The notes beneath the pieces were generated by a model. It ran no database searches. It worked only from the letters and a program-made list of their open reading frames with translations, and had not been told where the DNA came from. A program made the position numbers and the translations under genes. From Calendula officinalis (lineage: Eukaryota > Streptophyta > Magnoliopsida > Asterales > Asteraceae), in NCBI GenBank assembly GCA_963853835.1, contig OY970820.1, positions 72,226,909 to 72,290,908 of the forward strand: a stretch of 64,000 bases of DNA. Direction: 5' to 3'. Of the stretch, positions 63,213 through 64,000 are shown one piece after another. How positions within the stretch are numbered: the stretch's first letter is position 1; every line of letters starts with the position of its first letter.

Positions 63213-64000
63213 CTATAAGAAAAACAACAAACGGTTAGTAAGATTAGATAAATAAATAACTTCTAACATTATTACCTTTTAATAATAATAGTTAGACTAG
63301 GACCCATATTTCACGTCCTCTAATGCAAGGTTTGGGCACTTCCCATTAGAGCCACGCTATTTCTGGTAGGTATAGCCATACCGATCGCCTCTAGACTAGA
63401 AACGATTCCTAGATCCTCGGGATATCAAGTTGAACAACAAACTTGTACATGTTTTAATCCGTCTAGTGCATTATGGGCCGGGACTCCCGATTATCACCAA
63501 AATAGATCGTACCACCTAAGACAGTGCGATGCCTTGCGCCGGGACTCCCGATTATCACAAGACCCTACGCACCCTAACACTCGCAATGATTTGAATCCAC
63601 ATCTAAGGTTCTTTCTCCTTACAATGTGAATATCGTTTAACAAGTGAGGTGTTCCATTAGGTGGGTTGTACTCTGATCTAAGATTTTCTAAAAAGGATTT
63701 TCCTTTGTTCGAAAAAGTTAGCCAGTTTTTAATTACTTGGTTTTATAAACTAACTGTTTATAAATTCCACTTTTAATTTGTCTTTTATAAAACTTGGTTT
63801 ATAAACAAACTGTTTACTTTACCATTATTAATTTTAAAACTTGGTTTTTTAAACAAACTGTTTATAATCACCATTATATTAATTTATACCTTGGTTTTCT
63901 AAACAAACTGTTTATAATTACCATCTTATAATTAAATCTTGGTTTTTCGAAACAAACTGTTTATAATCACCACCTTATTATTTCATATTATAATAAATAA
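63213..64000 (-). promoter_or_regulatory. Leader of element C with conserved RNA motifs and tandem repeats
   Basis: About 90% similar by eye to the distal leader of A/B over some 200 bp (63470-63665). CGGGACTCCCG (plus strand) lies at 63479-63489 and 63540-63550. The hairpin with arms CTCTAATG/CATTAGAG is at 63318-63351 around the same 18-nt loop as in A/B. From about 63720 to 63985 five ~57-bp repeats each contain AAACAAACTGTTTAT and CTTGGTTTT. Confidence 0.7.

Larger units (their letters stand above)
60784..64000 (-). mobile_element. Copia element C (gag-pro-int, deleted pol), partial
   Basis: Minus strand: leader (from the window end), gag-protease, part of integrase, then directly the 3' LTR. 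Reverse transcriptase and RNase H are deleted. The 5' LTR lies beyond 64000. LTR start and leader are homologous to elements A and B. It is inserted in the integrase of the Ale-like element. Confidence 0.85.

Noticed and set aside
1..64000. tRNA, rRNA, CRISPR arrays, bacterial operons or viral genes
   Set aside because: Nothing with the required structure was seen. The tRNA-like matches are retroelement primer-binding sites, and direct repeats are LTRs or tandem arrays without CRISPR spacing.

Overview
This is eukaryotic nuclear DNA from a flowering plant, almost certainly a eudicot. The evidence is a spliced plant MATE transporter gene, plant-type transposons of seven or more families (CACTA, hAT, MULE, Stowaway, TRIM, Copia, probable Gypsy solo LTR), tRNA-iMet primer-binding sites and high A+T. 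The SIRE-type Copia elements with a third ORF and the GRF zinc-finger protein would suit an asterid, perhaps Asteraceae, but the sequence alone does not fix the species. No tRNA, rRNA, CRISPR or bacterial gene was seen.

Layout. 1-2.3 kb: tail of a CACTA transposase gene, broken by a 690-bp hAT element with a perfect 8-bp target duplication. 2.3-15.0 kb: two head-to-tail copies (A and B) of a Copia-type retroelement that carries gag but no pol, joined by a back-to-back LTR-LTR junction. 15-20.4 kb: gene-poor DNA with three ~700-750-bp A/T-packed MITEs and an LTR relic. 20.4-23.2 kb: the one apparently intact host gene, a seven-exon MATE (DTX-type) transporter on the minus strand with a TRIM in intron 1. 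23.2-31.2 kb: intergenic DNA with a ~2.5-kb probable solo LTR, a MULE MITE with a perfect 9-bp target duplication, and a broken exon of a beta-ketoacyl-ACP synthase gene. 31.25-37.0 kb: a 5'-truncated SIRE-like Copia element on the minus strand with a third ORF. About 37.0-57.5 kb: a degenerate CACTA element holding two small non-transposase genes, its TNP2 gene split by a hAT MITE, which is itself split by an 11.3-kb SIRE-like Copia element with near-identical LTRs and a perfect 5-bp target duplication. 57.5-60.8 kb: a Stowaway MITE, a MATE pseudogene fragment (paralogue of the 20-kb gene), and a Copia element inserted in it. 60.8-64 kb: another Copia element (C) on the minus strand, inserted into the integrase of the previous one and running off the window.

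How the parts relate. Elements A/B (gag only) and C (gag-pro-int) share a strongly conserved untranslated leader although their Gag proteins differ greatly. Within it is a hairpin whose stem has changed on both arms between A/B and C while the 18-nt loop is identical. That is what a packaging or dimerisation signal shared by a parasite element and its helper would look like. The two SIRE-like elements each carry a third ORF preceded by a TATA box, and both are unusually dense in the short word TCAGTA/TACTGA across LTRs and coding regions in both orientations. These are the two most interesting signals. All frames, splice sites and repeat boundaries were read by hand, without alignments or database searches.
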